Source: Alphaproteobacteria bacterium (GTDB taxonomy: Bacteria > Pseudomonadota > Alphaproteobacteria > Geminicoccales > Geminicoccaceae). Taken from it: a DNA stretch of 64,000 nt. The stretch is from positions 92,017 to 156,016 of the forward strand of contig JALSGP010000027.1 in the NCBI GenBank assembly GCA_026982705.1, read 5' to 3'. The notes beneath the pieces were generated by a model. It worked only from the letters and a program-made list of their open reading frames with translations. It had not been told where the DNA came from and made no database searches. Positions 1 to 8,293 of this stretch are shown here, piece after piece. Every line of letters starts with the position of its first letter. The stretch's first letter is position 1. Position numbers and translations under genes: made by a program.

Positions 1-197
1 TCACCCGGGCGGTGGCGGAAGCCGCCGGCGTGCCGGTGATCGCCTCGGGCGGGGCCGCCGGCCCCGAGCACCTCCGCGCCGCGCTCGCCGCCGGCGCCGA
101 TGCGGTGCTGGCGGCCAGCATCTTCCACGACGGCGAGTACACCGTCGCCGACGTCAAACGGTACCTGTGCGAACACGGGATCCACGTGCGCCCATGA
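1..197 (+). CDS. hisF: Imidazole glycerol phosphate synthase cyclase subunit HisF (3' end only)
   Basis: Partial: the 5' part lies outside the window and about 64 C-terminal residues are visible. They carry the typical end of the HisF TIM barrel: the PVIASGG phosphate-binding strand, then a [12 protein letters not shown] segment and a VKRYL helix. HisF joins with HisH to convert PRFAR plus glutamine-derived ammonia into IGP and AICAR in histidine synthesis (family knowledge). The stop overlaps the start of the downstream HisA-HisI-HisE fusion as ATGA, so the two are translationally coupled in a his operon. Confidence 0.93.
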   Translation, partial: TRAVAEAAGVPVIASGGAAGPEHLRAALAAGADAVLAASIFHDGEYTVADVKRYLCEHGIHVRP

Positions 198-1438
198 TCG
201 TCCCCTCCGTCGACATCCAGGACGGCCGCACCGTCCAACTGGTGGAGGGCCGGGAGAAGGCCCTCGAGGCCGGCGATCCCGAGGCGGTGGCCGAGCGCCT
301 CGCCGTGGCCGGCGAACTCGCCGTCGTCGATCTCGACGCCGCCCTCGGCCGCGGCGACAACCGGGCGGTGATCGAGCGGCTGGTGCGCCGTTTCGACTGC
401 CGCGTGGGCGGCGGCATCCGCGACTACGGGACGGCGGTGCGCTGGCTGGATGCCGGCGCCCGCTGGATCGTCCTCGGGACCGCCGCGCGGCCGGAGCTGC
501 TGCGCCGTCTCCCCCGCGAGCGGGTGATGGCGGCGGTGGACGCGCGGGCCGGCGAGGTGGTGGTGGAGGGCTGGCGCCGCGGCACCGGTGCCCGCCTTCT
601 GGACCGCATCCGCGAGCTGCGCCCCTATGTGGGCGGCTTCCTCGTCACCTTCGTCGAGCGCGAGGGACACATGGGCGGCACCGACCTGGAGCTGGCGCGG
701 GCGGTGGTGGCGGCGGCGGACGGGGCGCGGGTGACCATCGCCGGCGGCATCACCACCGCCGAGGAGATCCGCGTCCTCGACGGACTCGGGGCCGACGCCC
801 AGGTGGGCATGGCCCTCTACACCGGGAGGCTCCATCTGGCCGACGCCATCGCCGCGCCGCTGCGCTCCGACCGCCCCGACGGGCTGTGGCCGACGGTGGT
901 GGTGGACGAACACGGCGTGGCGCTGGGACTCGTCTACAGCAACCGCGAGTCCCTGCGGGCGGCGGTGGAGGAGCGCCGTGGCGTCTACTGGTCCCGCGCG
1001 CGCGGGACCCTCTGGCGCAAGGGCGAGAGCTCCGGCGCGGTGCAGCGGCTGCTCAGGATCGACGTGGACTGCGACCGCGACACCCTCCGCTTCACCGTGC
1101 GTCAGGAGGCCCCGGGCTTCTGTCATCTCGGCCGCTGGAGCTGTTTCGGCGAGGAGGGCGGCCTGCCGCGGCTGGAGCGGGTGCTCCGGCGGCGGCGCAC
1201 GGAGGCGCCGGAGGGGTCCTACACGGCCCGGCTGTTCGCGGACCCGGCCCTGCTCGCGGCCAAGCTGCGGGAGGAGGCGGACGAGCTGGCGCGGGCGGAG
1301 GATCGCGAGGACGTGGTCTGGGAGGCGGCGGACGTGCTCTACTTCACCCTGGCGCGGCTCGCCGCCGCCGGCGTCCCGCTGGCGGAGGTGGTCCGCCACC
1401 TGGATCTCCGCGCCCGCCGCGTGACGCGGAGGGGCTGA
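194..1438 (+). CDS. HisA-HisI-HisE trifunctional fusion (histidine biosynthesis)
   Basis: The 414-residue product holds three consecutive his-pathway domains. Residues 1-222 are a HisA-type barrel (VDIQDG with catalytic Asp7, GGGIRD, AVDARAG with the second catalytic Asp at 116, AGGIT). Residues about 225-320 are HisI, phosphoribosyl-AMP cyclohydrolase, with WRKGESSG, the DCDRD metal motif at 292-296 and the Cys310/Cys317 zinc residues ([10 protein letters not shown]). Residues about 325-414 are HisE, phosphoribosyl-ATP pyrophosphohydrolase ([17 protein letters not shown]). Together they would cover steps 2 to 4 of the pathway, just before the HisF reaction. All key residues look intact. The ATG shares ATGA with the hisF stop. 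HisI-HisE fusions are common; a HisA-HisI-HisE chain is unusual as far as I know. Confidence 0.92.
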   Translation: MIVPSVDIQDGRTVQLVEGREKALEAGDPEAVAERLAVAGELAVVDLDAALGRGDNRAVIERLVRRFDCRVGGGIRDYGTAVRWLDAGARWIVLGTAARPELLRRLPRERVMAAVDARAGEVVVEGWRRGTGARLLDRIRELRPYVGGFLVTFVEREGHMGGTDLELARAVVAAADGARVTIAGGITTAEEIRVLDGLGADAQVGMALYTGRLHLADAIAAPLRSDRPDGLWPTVVVDEHGVALGLVYSNRESLRAAVEERRGVYWSRARGTLWRKGESSGAVQRLLRIDVDCDRDTLRFTVRQEAPGFCHLGRWSCFGEEGGLPRLERVLRRRRTEAPEGSYTARLFADPALLAAKLREEADELARAEDREDVVWEAADVLYFTLARLAAAGVPLAEVVRHLDLRARRVTRRG

Positions 1439-1444
1439 GCACCT

Positions 1445-2242
1445 TCACAGCCCCAGCACCTCCCTCATGCCGTAGAGACCCGGGGGACGGCCGACCAGCC
1501 AGCGGGCGGCGCGGATCGCCCCCCGCGCGAAGATGCGCCGGTCGGTGGCGCGATGGCCCAGCTCCAGCCGTTCGCCCTCGCCCGCGAACACCACCGTGTG
1601 CTCGCCCACCACGTCGCCGCCGCGCAGCACCGCGAAGCCGATGGCCCCCGTCGGCCGCGGCCCGGTGTGGCCCACCCGCGCGTCCACCCGCACCGTCTCC
1701 AGATCGACGCCGCGCCCGGCCGCCGCCGCCCGTCCCAGCGCCAGCGCCGTGCCCGAGGGGGCGTCCACCTTGTGGCGGTGGTGCATCTCCACGATCTCGA
1801 CGTCGAAGTCGGCGCCGAGGGTGCGGGCCACCGTCTCCACCAGCGCCAGCAGCAGATTGACCCCCTGGCTCATGTTGGGCGCCCACACCACCGGCACCCG
1901 CGCCGCCAGCGCCTCCAGCTCGCGCATCTGGCCGGAATCGAAGCCGGTGGTGCCGACGACCACCGGAGTGCCCACCTCCGCCACCGCCCGCAGATGGGCG
2001 AGGGTGGGCTCCGGCAGGGTGAACTCGATCAGGACGTCGGCGGCCCGGGCCAGCGCCGCCACGTCGTCGCCGACGGGGATCCCGAGCGGCTCGCCGCCGG
2101 CCAGCTCCCCGAGATCGCGCCCGACGGCCGGGTGGCCCGGCGCCTCGATGCCGCCGGCGACGGTCACCCCCTCCGTCGCCCGCAGCTCGCCCAGCACGGT
2201 GCGCCCCATGCGCCCGGCACAGCCCACCACGCCGATCCTCAT
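1445..2242 (-). CDS. dapB: 4-hydroxy-tetrahydrodipicolinate reductase
   Basis: DapB reduces 4-hydroxy-tetrahydrodipicolinate to tetrahydrodipicolinate with NAD(P)H in the lysine/diaminopimelate pathway (cytosolic). The 265-residue length is normal. The N-terminal Rossmann motif GVVGCAGRMG is present, as is the diagnostic segment EIVEMHHRHKVDAPSGTAL, which carries the catalytic His pair, the Lys and the substrate-binding SGT. It runs towards the end of the hisAIE gene with only six bases between the two stops. The ATG start is followed directly by the nucleotide-binding strand, so no other start is plausible. Confidence 0.96.
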   Translation of the reverse strand: MRIGVVGCAGRMGRTVLGELRATEGVTVAGGIEAPGHPAVGRDLGELAGGEPLGIPVGDDVAALARAADVLIEFTLPEPTLAHLRAVAEVGTPVVVGTTGFDSGQMRELEALAARVPVVWAPNMSQGVNLLLALVETVARTLGADFDVEIVEMHHRHKVDAPSGTALALGRAAAAGRGVDLETVRVDARVGHTGPRPTGAIGFAVLRGGDVVGEHTVVFAGEGERLELGHRATDRRIFARGAIRAARWLVGRPPGLYGMREVLGL

Positions 2243-2293
2243 GGCACCCTCCGCCCTGCCACCGCGGCGAGGATGCGCGGCCCCCGGGCCCTG

Positions 2294-3001
2294 TCAATCG
2301 CTGGCGGCCGTCCCGTCCTCCTCCTCCCGCCACAGCGCGTCGGGGATCTCCGCCACGAAGCGGGCGTGGGCCGCCAGTTCCTCGGGCGTGGGCGCGTGGG
2401 GCCGGGGCGGGCGGACCGGCCGGCGGGCGGCGGCGGTGCCCGCCGCGGCGGCCGCCAGCGGTCGGACGGGCTCCAGCGCCAGCATGGTCTGCGGCCCGCC
2501 CAGCAGGTGGAGATAGACCTCGGCCAGGAGCTGGCTGTCCAGGAGCGCGCCGTGGAGGGTGCGGGCCGAGGCGTCGATGCCGAAGCGGCGGCAGAGGGCG
2601 TCCAGGTTCGCCGGCTGGCCCGGGAACTTCTCGCGGGCGAGCGCCACCGTGTCGACGGCGCGGGAGGCGGGGATGGGGTCGCGGCCGCAGCGGGCGAGCT
2701 CGGCGTTGAGGAAAGCGAGATCGAAGGCGGCGTTGTGGATCACCAGCGGATCGTCGGCGATGAAGGCGAGGAAGTCGTCGACGATCTCGGCAAAGGTGGG
2801 ATGGCGGGCCAGGAACGCGGCGGTGAGCCCGTGCACCCGCTCGGCGTCCGCCGGCACGTCCCGCTCGGGATTGACGTAGGTGTGGAAGGTGCGGCCGGTG
2901 GGCAGGTGATGGATCAGCTCCACCGCGCCGATCTCGACGATGCGGTGTCCCTGTTCGGGATCGAGACCGGTGGTCTCGGTATCCAGCACCACCTCACGCA
3001 C
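2294..3001 (-). CDS. dnaQ: DNA polymerase III epsilon subunit (3'-5' proofreading exonuclease)
   Basis: DEDDh-family exonuclease of 235 residues. Exo I is DTETTGLD near the N-terminus, Exo II is the HNAAFDLAFLN segment, and Exo III is the HGALLDSQLLAEVY segment, so the four acidic metal ligands and the catalytic His are present. A Pro/Ala-rich linker and a short C-terminal helix follow, as expected for the part that binds the polymerase alpha subunit. Translation starts at GTG and overlaps the coaE stop by eight bases, which indicates co-translation with coaE and maf. This gene order is typical of alphaproteobacteria. Confidence 0.95.
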   Translation of the reverse strand: MREVVLDTETTGLDPEQGHRIVEIGAVELIHHLPTGRTFHTYVNPERDVPADAERVHGLTAAFLARHPTFAEIVDDFLAFIADDPLVIHNAAFDLAFLNAELARCGRDPIPASRAVDTVALAREKFPGQPANLDALCRRFGIDASARTLHGALLDSQLLAEVYLHLLGGPQTMLALEPVRPLAAAAAGTAAARRPVRPPRPHAPTPEELAAHARFVAEIPDALWREEEDGTAASD

Positions 3002-3662
3002 GTCCGGCCCTCCTCCCCTCGTCGAGGCGCACGGCCCGCTGCCAGCGGACGGGCCATGCTCGCGGCGGCACCCGTCGCATGTCGCGCACGATCTCGCGGA
3101 TGCGGGCGAGGGTGGCGCCGCGGCCGTCGCCGGTGATCACCACATAGTCGGCGCGGCGCCGCTTGTCCGCCTCGGGGAGCTGGGCGGCGCGGATGCGGGC
3201 GAGATAGGTCGGATCGGTCCCCGGCCGCCGCAGTACCCGGATCTCCTGCAGGAAGGGATGACAGCTGGTCACCGCCACCCGGTCGCAGCGGCGCTCCGCA
3301 CCCGTCTCGAACAGCAGCGGGATGTCCAGCACCACGAGCCAGCAGCCGGCGCGGGCGCAGCGCTGGAGGAAGGCGTGTTCGGCCGCCCGCACCAGGGGAT
3401 GGACGATGGCCTCCAGCCGGCGGCGGGCCGCCGCATCCCCCAGCACCCGCGCCGCCAGCCGCCGCCGGTCGATGCCGCCCGCCGCATCGCGCACCTCCCG
3501 CCCGAAGGCGGCCACCACCGGTGCCACCGCCGCACCGCCCGGCGCATAGAGGGCGTGGACCGCCGCATCGGCGTCGAAGACGGGGATGCCGAAGGCGTCG
3601 AAGACGTCGGCGGCATGGCTCTTGCCGGTGCCGATGGAGCCGGTGAGGCCGAGGATGCGCAC
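2994..3662 (-). CDS. coaE: Dephospho-CoA kinase
   Basis: Last step of coenzyme A synthesis: phosphorylates the 3'-hydroxyl of dephospho-CoA with ATP. The N-terminus RILGLTGSIGTGKS is the P-loop of CoaE, followed by the FDADAAVH substrate segment and the VVLDIPLLFETG motif of the family. About 222 residues, the usual length. I chose the GTG at 3662 because it places the start three residues before LTG and has GGAG/GAGG upstream. A GTG at 3671 that shares GTGA with the maf stop is an equally possible start and adds three residues. Confidence 0.93.
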   Translation of the reverse strand: MRILGLTGSIGTGKSHAADVFDAFGIPVFDADAAVHALYAPGGAAVAPVVAAFGREVRDAAGGIDRRRLAARVLGDAAARRRLEAIVHPLVRAAEHAFLQRCARAGCWLVVLDIPLLFETGAERRCDRVAVTSCHPFLQEIRVLRRPGTDPTYLARIRAAQLPEADKRRRADYVVITGDGRGATLARIREIVRDMRRVPPRAWPVRWQRAVRLDEGRRAGRA

Positions 3663-3667
3663 CGTCC

Positions 3668-4288
3668 TCACTCCACGAGCACGCCCTCGCGGCGAAGGGC
3701 CGCCAGCAGCGGCAGCAGCGGCAGTCCCTGGATGGCGAAGGGATCGCCCTCCACCGTCTCGAACAGCTGGATCCCGGGCCCTTCCAGCCGGTAGCCGCCG
3801 ACGCAGCCCAGCACCCGCGGCCCCTCCACGGCGAGATAGCGCTCGAGGAAGGCGTCGGAGAAGGGGCGCATCACCAGCCGTGCCCCCGCCACCGTCTCCC
3901 ACACCGGCGCCCCGTTGCGCAGCAGCACGGCGGCGGTGACCAGCCGATGGGCGCGACCGCGCAGGCGCAGGAGCTGGGTGCGCAGGGCGGCGGGATCGCC
4001 CGGTTTCTCAAGCCATTCCCCCTCGCAGTCGAGGATCTGGTCGCCCCCCACCACCAGGGTTTCACCGGCGAGGCCGGCGGCCACCGCCCGAGCCTTGCTC
4101 TCGGCCAGGAGGCGGGCGGTGGCGGCGGCGTCCGCCCCCTGGGCGCGCATGGCGGTCCGGATGGCCTCCTCGTCCACCGGCCGCACCACCACCTCGAAGA
4201 CCAGCCCCGCCGCCGCCAGCAGCCGCCGGCGGGCGGCGCTGCCGGAGGCCAGCACCAGCCGCGGCGCGCCGGGCCGGACGAGGTTCAT
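3668..4288 (-). CDS. Maf-type nucleoside triphosphate pyrophosphatase
   Basis: Maf proteins hydrolyse non-canonical or modified NTPs to monophosphates (house cleaning). The 206-residue product has the family N-terminus LVLASGSAARRRLL, an ESKARAVAAG motif, and the VVGGDQIL segment with its catalytic Asp. The central LRGRAHRLVTAAVL stretch and C-terminal GDPFAIQGLP are also characteristic. It sits between the AIG2-like gene (ATGA overlap upstream) and coaE. In many alphaproteobacteria aroE lies between maf and coaE; it is absent here. Which modified nucleotide is preferred cannot be read from the sequence. Confidence 0.9.
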   Translation of the reverse strand: MNLVRPGAPRLVLASGSAARRRLLAAAGLVFEVVVRPVDEEAIRTAMRAQGADAAATARLLAESKARAVAAGLAGETLVVGGDQILDCEGEWLEKPGDPAALRTQLLRLRGRAHRLVTAAVLLRNGAPVWETVAGARLVMRPFSDAFLERYLAVEGPRVLGCVGGYRLEGPGIQLFETVEGDPFAIQGLPLLPLLAALRREGVLVE

Positions 4289-4821
4289 CCCTTCGCCTCC
4301 CCCTTCTCCCGGCGTTCGAGGGCCGCCCGCTCGGCCCGGTATTCCTCGAGCCAGGCGTCGATCTCGGCCAGCAGCCGCGCCTTGTGGGTCCGCGCCCACG
4401 CCCGCGGATCCCAGGGCACGTCGTCGGGATCCAGCACCTCCTCGCGGTGGACGAAGACCCAGGCCGGCCGCCGCCGTCCGCCCGCCTCCACCTCCCGCAG
4501 CTCGGCGCGATACTCGTCGCACTCGTAGAAATCGATGCGGCGGATGTCCTCCGCCGCCGCATCGGTGAGGAGCACCCCCTGGGCGGCGGCGGCGGGATCC
4601 GTCACCAGCACCGGATAGGGGGTGCCGCGCGCCCGCACCACCCGGAAACCGGGCAGCCGCGCCGGCCGCAGTCGCGCCGCCGGCACCGGATGGCCCAGCA
4701 GCCGCTCCAGCACCTCGCGGTCGGCCAGGGTCCCGAAGAAGAAGACGTCCCGCACGGGATGGTCCGGCGGGATCGCTTCGGCCCGGGCCAGCGGGGGCGA
4801 CGGACGGTGCGCTTCGGACAC
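4285..4821 (-). CDS. AIG2/gamma-glutamylcyclotransferase-like protein
   Basis: The N-terminal half has the VFFFGTLADREVL motif of the AIG2/GGCT fold (the consensus is YGTL) and a following segment with Arg/Leu-rich strands and PVLVTDPAAAAQGVLL, close to the family's short six-stranded barrel. Later residues YECDEYRAEL match the region before the catalytic acid. It has 178 residues and starts at GTG. Family members act on gamma-glutamyl amines or peptides, but many bacterial ones have no proven substrate, so the function is inferred only at fold level. It is joined to maf by an ATGA overlap and follows rpmF. Confidence 0.72.
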   Translation of the reverse strand: MSEAHRPSPPLARAEAIPPDHPVRDVFFFGTLADREVLERLLGHPVPAARLRPARLPGFRVVRARGTPYPVLVTDPAAAAQGVLLTDAAAEDIRRIDFYECDEYRAELREVEAGGRRRPAWVFVHREEVLDPDDVPWDPRAWARTHKARLLAEIDAWLEEYRAERAALERREKGEAKG

Positions 4822-4851
4822 CGGGCGGCCCTCCGCGACGGGGAGGGGAGG

Positions 4852-5061
4852 TCAGCTCTCCTCGTCCTCCTCCTCGTCCTCCTCGCGGCGCACCGTCAGC
4901 ACCTGGCGGCCCCGATACATGCCGGTCTTGAGGTCGATGTGATGGGGGCGCCGGTACTCGCCGGTATCGCGATCCTCCACCACGGTGGGCGGCACCAGCC
5001 CATGGTGGGTGCGGCGCTTGTCGCGGCGCGCCTTGGAGACCTTCTTCTTGGGAACGGCCAT
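4852..5061 (-). CDS. rpmF: 50S ribosomal protein L32
   Basis: The N-terminus [20 protein letters not shown] and the [19 protein letters not shown] core are those of alphaproteobacterial L32, which lacks the zinc Cys residues of other L32 types. The protein has 69 residues instead of about 60, because the C-terminus carries an acidic tail, [10 protein letters not shown], encoded by a run of GAG/GAC codons. It has its own promoter upstream. The usual neighbours plsX/fabH and the DUF177 gene are not adjacent. Confidence 0.95.
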   Translation of the reverse strand: MAVPKKKVSKARRDKRRTHHGLVPPTVVEDRDTGEYRRPHHIDLKTGMYRGRQVLTVRREEDEEEDEES

Positions 5062-5129
5062 GACCCCTGTCCTCCGATCGCCGCCGTCTCCGGCACGAAA
5101 GGCGCGGCCGGAGCCGCGCATCGCCCGGG

Positions 5130-5158
5130 CACATAGTCGCCCGCGCACCGGGGGTCAA
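5130..5158 (-). promoter_or_regulatory. Sigma-70-type promoter for rpmF
   Basis: Read on the minus strand: TTGACC, a 17-base spacer, then TATGTG. It lies about 70 bases upstream of the rpmF ATG, pointing into it. The -35 box matches five of six consensus bases and the spacer is ideal. Confidence 0.65.
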
Positions 5159-5262
5159 TCGCGCCGGCGACGGCGGGTCGCATCGTCCTCCGCGGCGTCC
5201 TCTTCCACCTCCCGCTTGCGCCGCGCCCCGTTCCGTGCTCGGGAGGGGCGGGAGGAAGCGCC

Positions 5263-5763
5263 ATGTCCGGGTGGAAGGGTCGCACCGTCCTCGCCCTGCT
5301 GCTGGCCGTGGCCGTCGCGGCGACGGCCCCGGCGGCGCCGCGCCGGGCGCCGGTGGTGGTGGCCGGCGTGGTGGCCCACGTGCGCGACGGCGACACCATC
5401 GTGGTGGGCCGCACTCCCGTGCGGCTGTTCGGCATCTCCGCGCCGGAACGCGACCATCCGCTGGGACGCGCCGCCACCCGCTTCATGCGGCGGCTGGCCC
5501 TGGGCAAAGCGGCCGTGTGCCGGGGCGACGGCAGCCGCTCCCACGACCGGGTGGTGGCCATCTGCCGCATCGACGGCCGCGACCTCGGCGAGGCGGTGGT
5601 GGCGGCCGGCCTCGCCCGCGACTGCCCCCGCTATTCCGGCGGGCGCTATCGCGCCGTCGAGGCCCGCACCGGCCCCATCGTCGAGGACTACGAACTGCCC
5701 GGCTACTGCCGTCCGCGGGGGCGCCGCACCGCTCAGCTCGAGGGATCGTCGAGACTGCCGTAG
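5263..5763 (+). CDS. Secreted thermonuclease (SNase-like) family protein
   Basis: A 166-residue protein with an N-terminal hydrophobic signal segment (about residues 8-25, ending at AAPR). The SNase/TNase fold follows: VRDGDTIVV with the catalytic Asp, RLFGISAPERDH with the Arg/Glu pair, and a DRVVAICRIDGRDLGEAVVAAGLA segment that carries the second Arg position and the conserved helix. The protein is shorter than staphylococcal nuclease after this point and ends in a Pro/Arg-rich tail. It is likely exported and may cut nucleic acid outside the cell or in the periplasm. Its 3' end overlaps the convergent tadE-like gene by about 30 bases. Confidence 0.82.
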   Translation: MSGWKGRTVLALLLAVAVAATAPAAPRRAPVVVAGVVAHVRDGDTIVVGRTPVRLFGISAPERDHPLGRAATRFMRRLALGKAAVCRGDGSRSHDRVVAICRIDGRDLGEAVVAAGLARDCPRYSGGRYRAVEARTGPIVEDYELPGYCRPRGRRTAQLEGSSRLP

Positions 5764-6305
5764 CGCGGGGCGGCGATCCAGCGGACGTAGAGCAGGCGCT
5801 CGCCGCCCGGCAGGAATCCCACCAGCGGTCGGAAACGCAGGAACACCTCGGCCACGATCACCGCCTCGCCCGGATCCAGCGCCGTGTCGCCGAGGTCCGC
5901 GCGCTGTCCCGGCCGTCCCACGCGACTCGGGAGATCGAGGCCGAAGTCCGCCTCCCGCTGCCATGCCACCACCGGGACCCCGGCCCCGTCGGCGCGCACG
6001 CCCGAGACCAGGGCCCCACCGTCGCGGACGAGATCGAAGGGGGACGCGAGGCCGCGCAGGGCGTCGAAGGCGTTGTCCACGTCGGACTCCCCCAGAGTCC
6101 GCACACGCGCCACCAGATCGGCGAGGGTCGCCGCCGCCCGCTGGACCCGGTACTCGGCCAAGAGCCGCCAGCCCACGTCCAGCGTGCCCAGCAGCAGCAC
6201 CAGCAGCACCGGTGCCGTCACCGCCATCTCCACCGCCACCGCGCCCCGGCGCGCCCGCCGCAGGGCCCGCAGCCGCGCACACCAGCGCCGCCACCGGCCC
6301 TTCAC
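5733..6305 (-). CDS. TadE-like pilus assembly / pseudopilin protein
   Basis: The N-terminus has a basic stretch followed by RRGAVAVEMAVTAPVLLVLLLGTLDVG, a TadE/TadG-type prepilin-like segment with a conserved Glu after the processing-type site and one membrane helix. The rest (about 140 residues) is a periplasmic domain of no clear identity. It starts at GTG and shares GTGA with the upstream tadE-like gene. TadE and TadF are minor pseudopilins of the Flp/Tad type IVc pilus; no Flp pilin, ATPase or secretin gene is present in the window, so the main tad locus must be elsewhere. Confidence 0.78.
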   Translation of the reverse strand: MKGRWRRWCARLRALRRARRGAVAVEMAVTAPVLLVLLLGTLDVGWRLLAEYRVQRAAATLADLVARVRTLGESDVDNAFDALRGLASPFDLVRDGGALVSGVRADGAGVPVVAWQREADFGLDLPSRVGRPGQRADLGDTALDPGEAVIVAEVFLRFRPLVGFLPGGERLLYVRWIAAPRYGSLDDPSS

Positions 6306-6910
6306 GTCCCGTCTCCCGGGAAGGGTTCGTTGCGGACCGCGACGGCGGATTCCAGCACCAGCCGGCCATCGGGCGGCGCCAGCACCGGCGCCAGCGGCGT
6401 GACCAGCCGCCAGACGGTGCGCACCCGGTAGAGCACCACGGCATCCGGCCCGCCCGCCCCGGGCGCGCCCATGTCGTCGTCCCAGCGGCCGTTGCCGTTG
6501 ACGTCGGTGTAGGGTTCGCCCGGATCGCGGGTGCCGTTGCCGTTGCGGTCGACGAAGGGCTCGGGCCGCCCGATGGAGTCGAAATCCGGATAGACGAGCG
6601 TGTCGATCCTCAGCGAATCCGCGTCCACCAGCGCCGGCAGACGTTCCTCCAGCACCGCCCGGACGGCCTCCTCCCGGCTCCGCCCCGGCAGGGTACGGCC
6701 GGTGATGCCGAAACGCGCCGCTTCTCCCAGGGCGTGATCGAGGGACACCCGCAGGAACAGCACCAGCCCGTATTCGAGGACGCCCAGGACCAGCAGCACC
6801 AGCGCCGGCAGCACCAGCGCGAACTCGAGGGCGCTCGCGCCCCGCTCGTCCCGATCCAGGGCCCCCGGGTCCGGACGGGGATCGGCGGCCGGTACCCGCA
6901 CGGCCCTCAC
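6302..6910 (-). CDS. TadE-like protein with calcium-binding-type Asp/Asn loops
   Basis: About 202 residues. After a short cytoplasmic end (DRDERGASALEFALVLPALVL) comes a single membrane helix, as in TadE, then a periplasmic domain. That domain contains two Asp/Asn-rich loops, DRNGNGTRDPGE and DVNGNGRWDDD, of the DxNxNGxxD type seen in dockerin and thrombospondin type 3 calcium sites. Starts at GTG, overlapping the tadG-like stop as GTGA, and in turn overlaps the next tadE-like gene. The three genes read as one operon. Confidence 0.78.
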   Translation of the reverse strand: MRAVRVPAADPRPDPGALDRDERGASALEFALVLPALVLLVLGVLEYGLVLFLRVSLDHALGEAARFGITGRTLPGRSREEAVRAVLEERLPALVDADSLRIDTLVYPDFDSIGRPEPFVDRNGNGTRDPGEPYTDVNGNGRWDDDMGAPGAGGPDAVVLYRVRTVWRLVTPLAPVLAPPDGRLVLESAVAVRNEPFPGDGT

Positions 6911-8181
6911 TCCGCGATCCGGAGCGCGCTGAGTTCGCCGGCGATGGTGCGGAAGGCGCGCTTCAGGTCGGCGCCGGTGGGCGAGGCGAAATAGTGGGCG
7001 GGGCTGGTGGCGCACTCGCGCATCAGGCGCTCGGAACCCGTACTGGCGCCGAAGGTGATGGTGTAGAGAACGATGCCGTCCTCCTTGATGCGCCGGCACA
7101 GGGTCAGGAGATTGCGATCGGCCTCCGCCTTGGAGCGCACCTCGTCGTAGCGCCGGCTCACCACGTTCTGACCATCGGTCATCAGCACCATCGCCCGGAT
7201 GACGTCCTCGCGCGGGGTCGGCCGCGCGTCCTCCCGCCACAGTCCGCGCCAGCGTTCGGACAGGAGCCGCCAGCCCCAGCGCGCACCCATGTCGATGCGG
7301 GTGGTGCCGGTGGCGGGCAGTCCCCGGATCGCCGCGAGGATGCGGGCGCGCGTGCCCGAGAGGGGCAGCACCCGTGAGCGGGGACAGGGGGCCACGCTCC
7401 CCCGCCGCGGTCGCCACCATCCCCGCCCGGGTCGGCCACCGCCGCGGCGTACCCGGCTCTTGCGGAAGCGCTCCACCGAAGGCGGCGCGTCGGTGAGGGC
7501 GGTGGCGGCCGAGCGGGCCTCGGTGCAGCCGTTCCAGGGACCGCGACGGTCGGCGGCGACCAGCCAGTCGCGGTAAGACTCGCCGATGTTGACCCGGGCG
7601 TTGAAGGGCACGAGACCGATGCGGAGACGATCGGAGCTGGCCTCGCCGGCGAAGAGGATGTCCACCAGGGTGGAGGCGCTGTCCTTGAGGGCCCGGATCT
7701 TGCCGCAGCAGGCCATGGAGCCGGTGACGTCCAGCACCAGCGCCACCTCCATGGGATGGGCCGCCCGCACCACCACCGTGCGGGTGGTCACCGGGATCCA
7801 GTCCACCCGGGCCAGCCGCAGCAGGGTGGTGGACACCCGCGCCCGGGTGGTAACCACGATCCGGCCGCCGTCCGCCTCGGCCTCCACCCGCACCTCCTCC
7901 ACCACCACGTCGTCGCGGCCGCGGAAGTTGGCGGCGAGATAGCGCCGCACCAGCCGGTCCAGATCCTGCGCATCGGGCCGGCTGCCGGCCGCCAGCGCGG
8001 CGGTGTCGGCGGCCCGCCCCAGTTCCGCCCGCACCATCATGCTCCGTCCCACGTCGACGGCGAGCCCCGAGGCCAGGGCCAGCGGCACCAGGGCCAGGGC
8101 CACCAGCAGGGCCACCGCCCCGCGCCGGTCGCGGACGAGTCCCCGCAGACGGATCCACGGACGAAGCCGGGAGCGTGCCAT
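6907..8181 (-). CDS. TadG-like protein with von Willebrand A domain
   Basis: The 424-residue product begins with a basic segment and RRGAVALLVALALVPLALASGLAVDVG, a Tad-type membrane anchor, followed by the ADTAALAAG motif of TadE/G proteins (about 58-66). A vWA domain starts near residue 144 with MEVALVLDVTGSM; DVTGS (151-155) is the metal-ion-dependent adhesion site. The segment TGTTRIDMGARWGWRLLS and the terminal MTDGQN and TITFGASTGSERLMRECA segments are typical of Flp-pilus TadG proteins. An ATG with GAGAAGGAAGG upstream fixes the start. Role: envelope-anchored pilus assembly or adhesion component; ligand unknown. Confidence 0.84.
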   Translation of the reverse strand: MARSRLRPWIRLRGLVRDRRGAVALLVALALVPLALASGLAVDVGRSMMVRAELGRAADTAALAAGSRPDAQDLDRLVRRYLAANFRGRDDVVVEEVRVEAEADGGRIVVTTRARVSTTLLRLARVDWIPVTTRTVVVRAAHPMEVALVLDVTGSMACCGKIRALKDSASTLVDILFAGEASSDRLRIGLVPFNARVNIGESYRDWLVAADRRGPWNGCTEARSAATALTDAPPSVERFRKSRVRRGGGRPGRGWWRPRRGSVAPCPRSRVLPLSGTRARILAAIRGLPATGTTRIDMGARWGWRLLSERWRGLWREDARPTPREDVIRAMVLMTDGQNVVSRRYDEVRSKAEADRNLLTLCRRIKEDGIVLYTITFGASTGSERLMRECATSPAHYFASPTGADLKRAFRTIAGELSALRIAE

Positions 8182-8293
8182 CCTTCCTTCTCCACACGCG
8201 CCCCCAGTCTGCCCGCGAAGTGTTAAGAAAGGGTTGACGGCGCCCGCACCGATGCGCCCGGAGAGGCGGGGCGGGTCGTGGCGGGAGCGGGCC

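Noticed and set aside
5155..6444. Minus-strand frame of 429 codons ending in a charged RKREVEEDAAEDD tail
   Set aside because: The tail looks protein-like, but the rest is a Gly/Arg/Ala shadow that crosses the nuclease and tadE-like genes.
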